NCBI GenBank assembly: GCA_029168955.1
Contig: JAPDOI010000366.1
Span: 434,001 to 498,000, forward strand
Reading direction: 5' to 3'
DNA length: 64,000 nucleotides
From: Aplectana chamaeleonis
Taxonomy: Eukaryota > Nematoda > Chromadorea > Rhabditida > Cosmocercidae
Shown here: positions 19,301 through 31,600 of the stretch, piece by piece
How positions within the stretch are numbered: position 1 is the stretch's first letter
How the letters are laid out: each line of letters begins with the position of its first letter
Position numbers and translations under genes: made by a program
The notes under the pieces: model-generated
Told to the model about the DNA's origin: nothing
Databases searched by the model: none
What the model saw: only the letters and a program-made list of their open reading frames with translations

Positions 19301-22300
19301 GGATTTAATTCGTTCAAAAAGCCACACAGTTTCCGGGCAGAGCGCCGCGAAGCGGCGCGAACCCCCGGCTTATGGTTCCCGGACAAAGCGCCGCGAAGCG
19401 GCGCTTTTGCCGAGGTTTCCTGACCGTGAGGATTTAATTCGTTCAAAAAGCCACACAGTTTCCGGACAGAGCGCCGCGAAGCGCAGAACCCAACTATGGT
19501 CCCCGGACAAAGCGCCGCGAAGCGCGCGCTTTGTGAATTTCTGACCGTGAGGGATTTAATTCGTTCAAAAAGCCACACAGTTTCCGGACAGAGCGCCGCG
19601 AAGCGCGCTGAACCCCAACTTATTGTTCCCGGACAAAGCGCCGCGAAGCGCTGCTTTTGCGAGTTTCTGACTGTGAGGGATTTAATTCGTTCAAAAAGCC
19701 ACACAGCTTCCGGGCAGAGCGCCGCGAAGCGCGAACCCGGCTTATGGTTCCCGGACAAAGCGCCGCGAAGCGCGCTTTAGCCAGGAGTTTTTCCTGACCG
19801 TGAGGATTTAATTCGTTCAAAAAAGCCACACAGTTTCCGGGCAGAGCGCCGCGAAGCGCGCGCGAACCAGCTTATGGTTCCCGGACAAAGCGCCGCGAAG
19901 CGCTTTGCGCCGGGTTTCCTGACCGTGAGGGATTTAATTCGTTCAAAAAGCCACACAGTTTCCGGGCAGAGCGCCGCGAAGCGCTACAGACCCAGCTTAT
20001 GGTTCCCGGACAAAGCGCCGCGAAGCGCTTTGCAGCCAGAGTTTCTGACTGTGAGGGATTTAATTCGTTCAAAAAGCCACACAGCTTCCGGGCAGAGCGC
20101 CGCGAAGCGGCGCGAACCCCGGCTTATGGTTCCCGGACAAAGCGCCGCGAAGCGGCGCTTTGCAGGATTTCCTGACCGTGAGGAGTTTAATTCGTTCAAA
20201 AAGCCACACAGTTTCCGGGCAGAGCGCCGCGAATCGGCGCGAACCCCCGGCTTATGGTTCCCGGACAAAGCGCCGCGAAGCGGCGCGCAGCCGAGATTTC
20301 CTGACCGTGAGGGATTTAATTCGTTCAAAAAGCCACACGGTTTCCGGGCAGAGCGCCGCGAAGCGCACAGAACCCAACTTATGGTTCCCGGACAAAGCGC
20401 CGCGAAGCGCGCGCTGGCCGGGTTTTCCTGACCGTGAGGATTTAATTCGTTCAAAAAGCCACACAGTTTCCGGACAGAGCGCCGCGAAGCGCGCGAACCC
20501 AACTTATGGTTCCCGGACAAAGCGCCGCGAAGCGCTGCTTTGTCGAGGTTTCTGACTGTGAGGGATTTAATTCGTTCAAAAAGCCACACAGTTTCCGGGC
20601 AGAGCGCCGCGAAGCGCTGAACCAGCTTATGGTTCCCGGACAAAGCGCCGCGAAGCGCGCTTTGCAGCCGGGTTTTCCCTGACCGTGAGGGATTTAATTC
20701 GTTCAAAAGCCACACAGTTTCCGGGCAGAGCGCCGCGAAGCGCAGAACCCAGCTTATGGTTCCCGGACAAAGCGCCGCGAAGCGGCGCTTTGGCCGGAGA
20801 TTTTCCTGACCGTGAGGGATTTAATTCGTTCAAAAAGCCACACAGTTTCCGGACAGAGCGCCGCGAAGCGCGCAGAACCAACTTATGGTTCCCGGACAAA
20901 GCGCCGCGAAGCGCTGCTAGCCAGTTTCCTGACCGTGAGGGATTTGAATTCGTTCAAAAAGCCACACAGTTTCCGGGCAGAGCGCCGCGAAGCGCCTGAA
21001 CCAACTTATGGTTCCCGGACAAAGCGCCGCGAAGCGCTGCAGCCAGTTTTCCTGACCGTGAGGATTTAATTCGTTCAAAAAAGCCACACAGTTTCCGGAC
21101 AGAGCGCCGCGAAGGCGCTTTGAACCCCGGCTATGGTTCCCGGACAAAGCGCCGCGAAGCGCTAGTTTTCTGACCGTGATGGATTTAATTCGTTCAAAAA
21201 GCCACACGGTTTCCGGGCAGAGCGCCGCGAAGCGCTGAACCCAACTTATGGTTCCCGGACAAAGCGCCGCGAAGCGCGCAGCCAGGGTTTTCTGACCGTG
21301 AGGGATTTAATTCGTTCAAAAAGCCACACAGTTTCCGGGCAGAGCGCCGCGAAGCGCACGAACCAACTTATGGTTCCCGGACAAAGCGCCGCGAAGCGGC
21401 GCTTTGCCGGGGTTTTCTGACCGTGAGGGATTTAATTCGTTCAAAAAGCCACACAGTTTCCGGGCAGAGCGCCGCGAAGCGCGCAGAACCGGCTTATGGT
21501 TCCCGGACAAAGCGCCGCGAAGCGCGCGCTTTGGCCAGGTTTTCCTGACCGTGAGGGATTTAATTCGTTCAAAAAGCCACACAGTTTCCGGACAGAGCGC
21601 CGCGAAGCGTATTACGCAGACCGGCTTATGGTTCCCGGACAAAGCGCCGCGAAGCGGCGCAGCCAGAGTTTTCCTGACCGTGAGGGATTTAATTCGTTCA
21701 AAAAGCCACACAGTTTCCGGGCAGAGCGCCGCGAAGCGCACGAAGCCCAGCTTATGGTTCCCGGACAAAGCGCCGCGAAGCGGCACTTTGCTTTAACCAG
21801 GTTTCCTGACCGTGAGGGATTTAATTCGTTCAAAAAGCCACACAGTTTCCGGGCAGAGCGCCGCGAAGCGCTGCGAACCCCGGCTTATGGTTCCCGGACA
21901 AAGCGCCGCGAAGCGGCACTTTGCCGGGGTTTCCTGACCGTGAGGGATTTAATTCGTTCAAAAAGCCACACAGTTTCCGGGCAGAGCGCCGCGAAGCGGC
22001 CTGAACCCAGCTTATGGTTCCCGGACAAAGCGCCGCGAAGCGCTTTGGCCGAGGTTTTTGACCGTGAGAGATTTAATTCGTTCAAAGCCACACAGTTTCC
22101 GGACAGAGCGCCGCGAAGCGCACCTGAACCCAGCTTATGGTTCCCGGACAAAGCGCCGCGAAGCGGCACGCCGGGTTTTTCTGACCGTGAGGGATTTAAT
22201 TCGTTCAAAAAGCCACACGGTTTCCGGACAGAGCGCCGCGAAGCGCTGCGAACCAACTTATGGTTCCCGGACAAAGCGCCGCGAAGCGCTGCGCTATGGC

Positions 22301-25300
22301 CGAGGTTTTCTGACCGTGAGGGATTTAATTCGTTCAAAAAGCCACACAGTTTCCGGACAGAGCGCCGCGAAGCGCGCGAACCCAGCTTATGGTTCCCGGA
22401 CAAAGCGCCGCGAAGCGGCGCTTTGGCCAGATTTTCTGACCGTGAGGGATTTAATTCGTTCAAAAAGCCACACAGTTTCCGGGCAGAGCGCCGCGAAGCG
22501 GCGCAGAACCCCGGCTTATGGTTCCCGGACAAAGCGCCGCGAAGCGGCGCGCCGAGGTTTTCCTGACCGTGAGGGATTTAATTCGTTCAAAAAGCCACAC
22601 AGTTTCCGGGCAGAGCGCCGCGAAGCGCTGAACCCCGGCTTATGGTTCCCGGACAAAGCGCCGCGAAGCGCGCGCTTTTGCCAGGTTTCCTGACCGTGAG
22701 GATTTAATTCGTTCAAAAAGCCACACAGTTTCCGGGCAGAGCGCCGCGAAGCGCACGAACCCCAACTTATGGTTCCCGGACAAAGCGCCGCGAAGCGTAC
22801 AGCAGCCGAGGTTTTCCTGACCGTGAGGGATTTAATTCGTTCAAAAAGCCACACAGTTTCCGGGCAGAGCGCCGCGAAGCGCTGCGAACCCCCGGCTTAT
22901 GGTTCCCGGACAAAGCGCCGCGAAGCGGCGCTTTGCCAGGGTTTTCCTGACCGTGAGGGATTTAATTCGTTCAAAAAGCCACACGGTTTCCGGGCAGAGC
23001 GCCGCGAAGCGCGCAGACCCCAACTTATGGTTCCCGGACAAAGCGCCGCAAAGCGGCGCACTGCCAGAGGTTTTCCTGACCGTGAAGGATTTAATTCGTT
23101 CAAAAAGCCACACAGTTTCCGGACAGAGCGCCGCGAAGCGTACTGAACCCCAACTTATGGTTCCCGGACAAAGCGCCGCGAAGCGGCGCTTTGGCGAATT
23201 TTCCTGACCGTGAGGGATTTAATTCGTTCAAAAAGCCACACAGTTTCCGGGCAGAGCGCCGCGAAGCGCGCTGAACCCCGGCTTATGGTTCCCGGACAAA
23301 GCGCCGCGAAGCGGCGCTTTGTGGGGTTTCTGACCGTGAAGGATTTAATTCGTTCAAAAAGCCACACAGTTTCCGGACAGAGCGCCGCGAAGCGGCACGA
23401 ACCCAACTTATGGTTCCCGGACAAAGCGCCGCGAAGCGGCGCTTTGCCAATTTCCTGACCGTGAGGATTTAATTCGTTCAAAAAGCCACACAGTTTCCGG
23501 GCAGAGCGCCGCGAAGCGGCGAACCCGGCTTATGGTTCCCGGACAAAGCGCCGCGAAGCGGCGCTTTGGCCGGGGTTTTCCTGACCGTGAGGGATTTAAT
23601 TCGTTCAAAAAGCCACACAGTTTCCGGACAGAGCGCCGCGAAGCGCTTCGAACCAACTTATGGTTCCCGGACAAAGCGCCGCGAAGCGCTGCTTTGGCCA
23701 GGTTTTCCTGACCGTGAGGATTTAATTCGTTCAAAAAGCCACACAGTTTCCGGACAGAGCGCCGCGAAGCGGCGCGAACCCCGGCTTATGGTTCCCGGAC
23801 AAAGCGCCGCGAAGCGCGCTTTGCCAGGTTTCTGACCGTGAGGGATTTAATTCGTTCAAAAAGCCACACAGTTTCCGGGCAGAGCGCCGCGAAGCGGCGC
23901 AACCCCCTCAGCTTATGGTTCCCGGACAGAGCGCCGCGAAGCGCTGCTTTGCCGAGGTTTCCTGACCGTGAGGATTTAATTCGTTCAAAAAGCCACACAG
24001 TTTCCGGACAGAGCGCCGCGAAGCGGCCTGAACCAACTTATGGTTCCCGGACAAAGCGCCGCGAAGCGCTGCTTTAGCCGGAGTTTCCTGACCGTGAGGA
24101 TTTAATTCGTTCAAAAAGCCACACAGTTTCCGGGCAGAGCGCCGCGAAGCGCGCGAACCCAACTTATGGTTCCCGGACAAAGCGCCGCGAAGCGCGCGCC
24201 GGGTTTCCTGACCGTGAGGATTTAATTCGTTCAAAAAGCCACACAGTTTCCGGGCAGAGCGCCGCGAAGCCTGAACCCCAGCTTATGGTTCCCGGACAAA
24301 GCGCCGCGAAGCGGCGCTTTGTCCGAGGTTTTCCTGACCGTGAGGATTTAATTCGTTCAAAAAGCCACACAGTTTCCGGACAGAGCGCCGCGAAGCGCGC
24401 AGAACCAACTTATGGTTCCCGGACAAAGCGCCGCGAAGCGCGCGCAGCCGGGTTTCCTGACCGTGAGGATTTAATTCGTTCAAAAAGCCACACAGTTTCC
24501 GGGCAGAGCGCCGCGAAGCGCAGAACCCAACTTATGGTTCCCGGACAAAGCGCCGCGAAGCGCTTTGGCAATTTTCCTGACCGTGAGGGATTTAATTCGT
24601 TCAAAAAGCCACACGGTTTCCGGGCAGAGCGCCGCGAAGCGCGCGCGAACCAGCTTATGGTTCCCGGACAAAGCGCCGCGAAGCGCTGCGCAGCCAGGGT
24701 TTCCTGACCGTGAGGTTTAATTCGTTCAAAAAGCCACACAGTTTCCGGGCAGAGCGCCGCGAAGCGCCTGAACCCCAACTTATGGTTCCCGGACAAAGCG
24801 CCGCGAAGCGGCGCTTTGAGTTTTCCTGACCGTGAGGGATTTAATTCGTTCAAAAGCCACACAGTTTCCGGACAGAGCGCCGCGAAGCGCGCGAACCCCG
24901 GCTTATGGTTCCCGGACAAAGCGCCGCGAAGCGGCGCTTTGCCGAAGTTTCTGACCGTGAGGATTTAATTCGTTCAAAAAGCCACACGGTTTCCGGGCAG
25001 AGCGCCGCGAAGCGCCTGAACCCCGGCTTATGGTTCCCGGACAAAGCGCCGCGAAGCGGCACAGCCGAGGTTTTCCTGACCGTGAGGATTTAATTCGTTC
25101 AAAAAGCCACACAGTTTCCGGACAGAGCGCCGCGAAGCGCCTGAACCCAGCTTATGGTTCCCCGGACAAAGCGCCGCGAAGCGGCGCTTTGGCCGGGTTT
25201 TCCTGACCGTGAGGGATTTAATTCGTTCAAAAAGCCACACAGTTTCCGGACAGAGCGCCGCGAAGCGCTACCGAACCAACTTATGGTTCCCGGACAAAGC

Positions 25301-27090
25301 GCCGCGAAGCGCGCGCAGCCGGTGTTTTCCTGACCGTGAGGGATTTAATTCGTTCAAAAAGCCACACAGTTTCCGGACAGAGCGCCGCGAAGCGCACAGA
25401 CCAACTTATGGTTCCCGGACAAAGCGCCGCGAAGCGGCGCTTTGCCAGATTTTCCTGACCGTGAGGGATTTAATTCGTTCAAAAAGCCACAGTTTCCGGG
25501 CAGAGCGCCGCGAAGCGTACTGAAACCCCGGCTTATGGTTCCCGGACAAAGCGCCGCGAAGCGGCGCTTTGGCGGGTTTTCCTGACCGTGAGGGATTTAA
25601 TTCGTTCAAAAAGCCACACAGTTTCCGGGCAGAGCGCCGCGAAGCGCGGAACCCCGGCTTATGGTTCCCGGACAAAGCGCCGCGAAGCGGCGCTTTGGCC
25701 GGGGTTTTCTGACCGTGAGGGATTTAATTCGTTCAAAAAGCCACACAGTTTCCGGACAGAGCGCCGCGAAGCGGCGCGAACCCCGGCTTATGGTTCCCGG
25801 ACAAAGCGCCGCGAAGCGCGCGCTTCAGAGTTTTCCTGACCGTGAGGGATTTAATTCGTTCAAAAAGCCACACAGTTTCCGGGCAGAGCGCCGCGAAGCG
25901 CTAACCCCAGCTTATGGTTCCCGGACAAAGCGCCGCGAAGCGCGCAGCCGGGTTTTCCTGACCGTGAGGGATTTAATTCGTTCAAAAAGCCACACAGTTT
26001 CCGGGCAGAGCGCCGCGAAGCGCGCAGACCCCAACTTATGGTTCCCGGACAAAGCGCCGCGAAGCGCGCAGCAGCCAGGGTTCTGACCGTGAGGATTTAA
26101 TTCGTTCAAAAAGCCACACAGTTTCCGGGCAGAGCGCCGCGGAAGCGCGCGAACCCCGGCTTATGGTTCCCGGACAAAGCGCCGCGAAGCGGCGCTTTGC
26201 AGCCAGATTTTCTGACCGTGAGGATTTAATTCGTTCAAAAAGCCACACAGTTTCCGGACAGAGCGCCGCGAAGCGCTGAACCCCAACTTATGGTTCCCGG
26301 ACAAAGCGCCGCGAAGCGGCGCTTTGTGCCAGTTTTCTGACCGTGAGGATTTAATTCGTTCAAAAAGCCACACAGTTTCCGGGCAGAGCGCCGCGAAGCG
26401 CGCAGACCCCGGCTTATGGTTCCCGGACAAAGCGCCGCGAAGCGCTGCTTTGTAGTTTTCCTGACCGTGAGGGATTTAATTCGTTCAAAAAGCCACACAG
26501 TTTCCGGACAGAGCGCCGCGAAGCGGCACGAACCCCGGCTTATGGTTCCCGGACAAAGCGCCGCGAAGCGGCGCTTTGTCCGGGTTTCCTGACCGTGAGG
26601 ATTTAATTCGTTCAAAAAGCCACACGGTTTCCGGACAGAGCGCCGCGAAGCGTACTGAACCCAGCTTATGGTTCCCGGACAAAGCGCCGCGAAGCGCATG
26701 GCGCCAATTTCCTGACCGTGAGAGTTTAATTCGTTCAAAAAGCCACACGGTTTCCGGGCAGAGCGCCGCGAAGCGGCGCGAACCCCCGGCTTATGGTTCC
26801 CGGACAAAGCGCCGCGAAGCGACGCTTTGGCAGCCAGGTTTCCTGACCGTGAGGGATTTAATTCGTTCAAAAAGCCACACAGTTTCCGGACAGAGCGCCG
26901 CGAAGCGCACGAACCAACTTATGGTTCCCGGACAAAGCGCCGCGAAGCGCGCAGCCAGGTTTTTCTGACCGTGAGGGATTTAATTCGTTCAAAAAGCCAC
27001 ACAGTTTCCGGGCAGAGCGCCGCGAAGCGCTGCAGAACCCCGGCTTATGGTTCCCGGACAAAGCGCCGCGAAGCGCTTGCTTGCGGCGAT
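16374..27090. repeat. Satellite subfamily 1 block
   Basis: Units carry CTGACCGTGAGG, TTTAATTCGTTC, CAAAAAGCC and CACACAGTTTCC. Unit length varies by small indels, almost all of them immediately 3' of the hairpin cores. In the sector I read closely, the 5' arm GCGCCGC is nearly constant. Confidence 0.85.
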
Positions 27091-30000
27091 TTCCTGATCG
27101 TGAGGGATTTAATTCGTTCAAAAGCCCACACAGTTTCCGGACAGAGCGCCGCGAAGCGCTGAACCGGCTTATGGTTCCCGGACAAAGCGCCGCGAAGCGC
27201 TGCGCTTTGCCGAGGTTTTCTGACCGTGAGGATTTAATTCGTTCAGAAAAGCCACACAGTTTCCGGGCAGAGCGCCGCGAAGCGCGCGAACCCCAACTTA
27301 TGGTTCCCGGACAAAGCGCCGCGAAGCGCGCTTTGTCAGGTTTTCCTGACCGTGAGGATTTAATTTGTTCAAAAAGCCACACAGTTTCCGGACAGAGCGC
27401 CGCGAAGCGCTACCAACTTCTTATGGTTCCCGGACAAAGCGCCGCGAAGCGCGCTTTGCCAGGTTTTCCTGACCGTGAGGATTTAATTCGTTCAAAAAGC
27501 CACACAGTTTCCGGGCAGAGCGCCGCGAAGCGCGCGAACCCCAGCTTATGGTTCCCGGACAAAGCGCCGCGAAGCGCTGCGCATCGAGGTTTCTGATCGT
27601 GAGATATTTAATTCGTTCAAAAAGCCACACAGTTTCCGGGCAGAGCGCCGCGAAGCGCGCGAACCAACTTATGGTTCCCGGACAAAGCGCCGCGAAGCGC
27701 TTGCCAGGTTTTCCTGACCGTGAGGATTTAATTCGTTCAAAAAGCCACACAGTTTCCGGACAGAGCGCCGCGAAGCGCGCTACAGACCCCTGGTTTATGG
27801 TTCCCGGACAAAGCGCCGCGAAGCGCGCTTTGACCAGGTTTTCCTGACCGTGAGGGATTTAATTCGTTCAAAAAGCCACACAGTTTCCGGACAGAGCGCC
27901 GCGAAGCGCGAACCCCAACTTATGGTTCCCGGACAAAGCGCCGCGAAGCGGCGCTTTGGCCGGAGTTTTCCTGACCGTGAGGGATTTAATTAGTTCAAAA
28001 AAGCCACACAGTTTCCGGACAGAGCGCCGCGAAGCGGCGCTGAACCGGCTTATGGTTCCCGGACAAAGCGCCGCGAAGCGCGCTTTAGCCGGGTTTTCCT
28101 GACCGTGAGGGATTTAATTCGTTCAAAAAGCCACACAGTTTCCGGACAGAGCGCCGCGAAGCGCGCGACCAACTTATGGTTCCCGGACAAAGCGCCGCGA
28201 AGCGCTGCGGCAGGTTTTTGACCGTGAGATTTTAATTCGTTCAAAAAGCCACACGGTTTCCGGGCAGAGCGCCGCGAAGCGGCGCGAACCCCGGCTTATG
28301 GTTCCCGGACAAAGCGCCGCGAAGCGCTTGCTGTCAAGTTTTCCTGACCGTGAGGGATTTAATTCGTTCAAAGCCACACAGTTTCCGGACAGAGCGCCGC
28401 GAAGCGCTGCAACCCCAACTTATGGTTCCCGGACAAAGCGCCGCGAAGCGGCGCTTTGCAGCCGAGGTTTTCCTGACCGTGAGGGATTTAATTCGTTCAA
28501 AAAGCCACACAGTTTCCGGACAGAGCGCCGCGAAGCGCGCGAACCCAACTTATGGTTCCCGGACAAAGCGCCGCGAAGCGCTGCTTTAGCCAGGTTTTCC
28601 TGATCGTGAGGGATTTAATTCGTTCAGAAAAGCCACACGGTTTCCGGACAGAGCGCCGCGAAGCGCAGAACCAGCTTATGGTTCCCGGACAAAGCGCCGC
28701 GAAGCGCTGCTTTTGCCAGGTTTTCCTGACCGTGAGAGATTTAATTCGTTCAAAAGCCACACAGTTTCCGGGACAGAGCGCCGCGAAGCGCTGAACCCCC
28801 AACTTATGGTTCCCGGACAAAGCGCCGCGAAGCGGCGCTTTTGTCCGGAGGTTTCCTGACCGTGAGAGATTTAATTCGTTCAAAAAGCCACACAGTTTCC
28901 GGGCAGAGCGCCGCGAAGCGCGCAGAACCCCAACTTATGGTTCCCGGACAAAGCGCCGCGAAGCGGCGCTTTGGCCGGGTTTTCTGACCGTGAGGATTTA
29001 ATTCGTTCAAAAAGCCACACAGTTTCCGGGCAGAGCGCCGCGAAGCGCTACGACCCCAACTATGGTTCCCGGACAAAGCGCCGCGAAGCGCTGCGCTTTG
29101 AGGTTTCTGACCGTGAGGATTTAATTTCGTTCAGAAAGCCACACAGTTTCCGGACAGAGCGCCGCGAAGCGCGCGAACCAACTTATGGTTCCCGGACAAA
29201 GCGCCGCGAAGCGCGTTTGGCCAGGGTTTTCCTGACCGTGAGAGGATTTAATTCGTTCAGAAAAGCCACACAGTTTCCGGACAGAGCGCCGCGAAGCGCT
29301 GCGCAGACCCCCAGCTTATGGTTCCCGGACAAAGCGCCGCGAAGCGCTGCTTTGGCAAGATTTCCTGACCGTGAGATATTTAATTCGTTCAAAAAGCCAC
29401 AAAGTTTCCGGACAGAGCGCCGCGAAGCGCTGAACCAACTTATGGTTCCCGGACAAAGCGCCGCGAAGCGCTGCTTTCGCCGGTGTTTTCCTGACCGTGA
29501 GAGATTTAATTCGTTCAAAAAGCCACACAGTTTCCGGACAGAGCGCCGCGAAGCGCGCGAACCCGGCTTATGGTTCCCGGACAAAGCGCCGCGAAGCGGC
29601 GCTTTGGCCGAGGTTTCTGACCGTGAGATATTTAATTCGTTCAGAAAAGCCACACAGTTTCCGGACAGAGCGCCGCGAAGCGCGCGAACCCCCAACTTAT
29701 GGTTCCCGGACAAAGCGCCGCGAAGCGCTTTGGCCAGGTTTTCCTGACCGTGAGAGATTTAATTCGTTCAAAAAGCCACACAGTTTCCGGACAGAGCGCC
29801 GCGAAGCGCTGACCCCAACTTATGGTTCCCGGACAAAGCGCCGCGAAGCGCGCTTGCCGATTTTCCTGACCGTGAGAGATTTAATTTGTTCAAAAGCCAC
29901 ACAGTTTCCGGACAGAGCGCCGCGAAGCGCGCGAACCGGCTTATGGTTCCCGGACAAAGCGCCGCGAAGCGCTGCGCTTTGGCCAGTGTTTTCCTGATCG

Positions 30001-31600
30001 TGAGGATTTAATTCGTTCAAGCCACACAGTTTCCGGGCAGAGCGCCGCGAAGCGCTGAACCGGCTTATGGTTCCCGGACAAAGCGCCGCGAAGCGGCGCG
30101 CCGAGTTTCCTGATCGTGAGGATTTAATTTGTTCAGAAAAGCCACACAGTTTCCGGACAGAGCGCCGCGAAGCGGCGCGAACCCCCAACTTATGGTTCCC
30201 GGACAAAGCGCCGCGAAGCGGCGCTTTGGCCAGGTGTTTTCCTGATCGTGAGAGATTTAATTTGTTCAGAAAAGCCACACAGTTTCCGGGCAGAGCGCCG
30301 CGAAGCGGCGCGAACCTCCCCTCCCGGCTTATGGTTCCCGGACAAAGCGCCGCGAAGCGCTGCGCTTATGGTTTTCCTGACCGTGAGGGATTTAATTCGT
30401 TCACAAAAGCCACAAAGTTTCCGGACAGAGCGCCGCGAAGCGCGCAGAACCAGGCTTATGGTTCCCGGACAAAGCGCCGCGAAGCGCTGCGCCCGGGTTT
30501 TCCTGATCGTGAGAGATTTAATTTGTTCAGAAAAGCCACAAAGTTTCCGGGCAGAGCGCCGCGAAGCGCGCGAACCCCGGCTTATGGTTCCCGGACAAAG
30601 CGCCGCGAAGCGCGCGCGCAGCCAATTTTCCTGATCGTGAGAGATTTAATTTGTTCAGAAAAGCCACACAGTTTCCGGACAGAGCGCCGCGAAGCGGCGC
30701 GAACCAACTTATGGTTCCCGGACAAAGCGCCGCGAAGCGCGCTTTGCAGCCAGTGTTTTCCTGACCGTGAGAGATTTAATTTGTCCAGAAAAGCCACACA
30801 GTTTCCGGACAGGGCGCCGCAAAGCGGCGCGAACCCCTTGGCTAATGAATCCAGGTCCCGAGGTTTTCGTGACCGTGAGAGATTTAATTTGTTCAGAAAA
30901 GCCACACAGTTTCCGGACAGAGCGCCGCAAAGCAACGAACCCAACTTATGGTTCCCGGACAAAGCGCCGCGGGCGCACTTTGGCCAGAGGTTTCCTGATC
31001 GTGAGGATTTAATTTGTTCAGAAAAGCCACAAAGTTTCCGGGCAGAGCGCCGCGATGCGGCGCCAAGATTTTCCCTTCCCTCCAGCTTATGGTTCCCGGA
31101 CAAAGCGCCGCGAAGCGTATGCCCTGAGCCTATGGTTCCCGGTTTTCCTGATCGTGAGAGATTTAATTTGTTCAGAAAAGCCACAAAGTTTCCGAACAGA
31201 GCGCCGCGAAGCGCACGAACCCCAACTTATGGTTCCCGGACAAAGCGCCGCGAAGCGCTTTGTCAGGAGTTTTCCTGATCGTGAGATATTTAATTTGTTC
31301 AGAAAAGCCACAAAGTTTCCGGACAGAGCGCCGCGAAGCGCGAACTCCCAGCTTATGGTTCCCGGACAAAGCGCCGCGAAGCGCGCTTTGTGCCAGGTTT
31401 TCCTGATCGTGAGAGATTTAATTTGTTCAGAAAAGCCACACAGTTTCCGGGCAGAGCGCCGCGAAGCGCGCGAACCAGCTTATGGTTCCCGGACAAAGCG
31501 CCGCGAAGCGCGCCTGGCCAGTGTTTTCCTGATCGTGAGGATTTAATTTGTTCAGAAAAGCCACAAAGTTTCCGGACAGAGCGCCGCGAAGCGGCGAACA
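27091..31600. repeat. Mosaic transition zone between satellite subfamilies
   Basis: Diagnostic changes appear one at a time in otherwise subfamily 1 units: GATCGTGAG (first about 27095), CAGAAAAGCC (27245), TTTGTTC (27365) and CACAAAG (29400). By about 31.5 kb most units carry all of them, though single subfamily 1 states recur (30377, 30760). Confidence 0.8.

Noticed and set aside
21496..22566. An arginine-rich repeat protein (repeated SAAKR / TERREA peptides)
   Set aside because: The peptide is the satellite hairpin box read in frame. The same box gives different peptides in the other frames, and there is no start, splice or promoter context.
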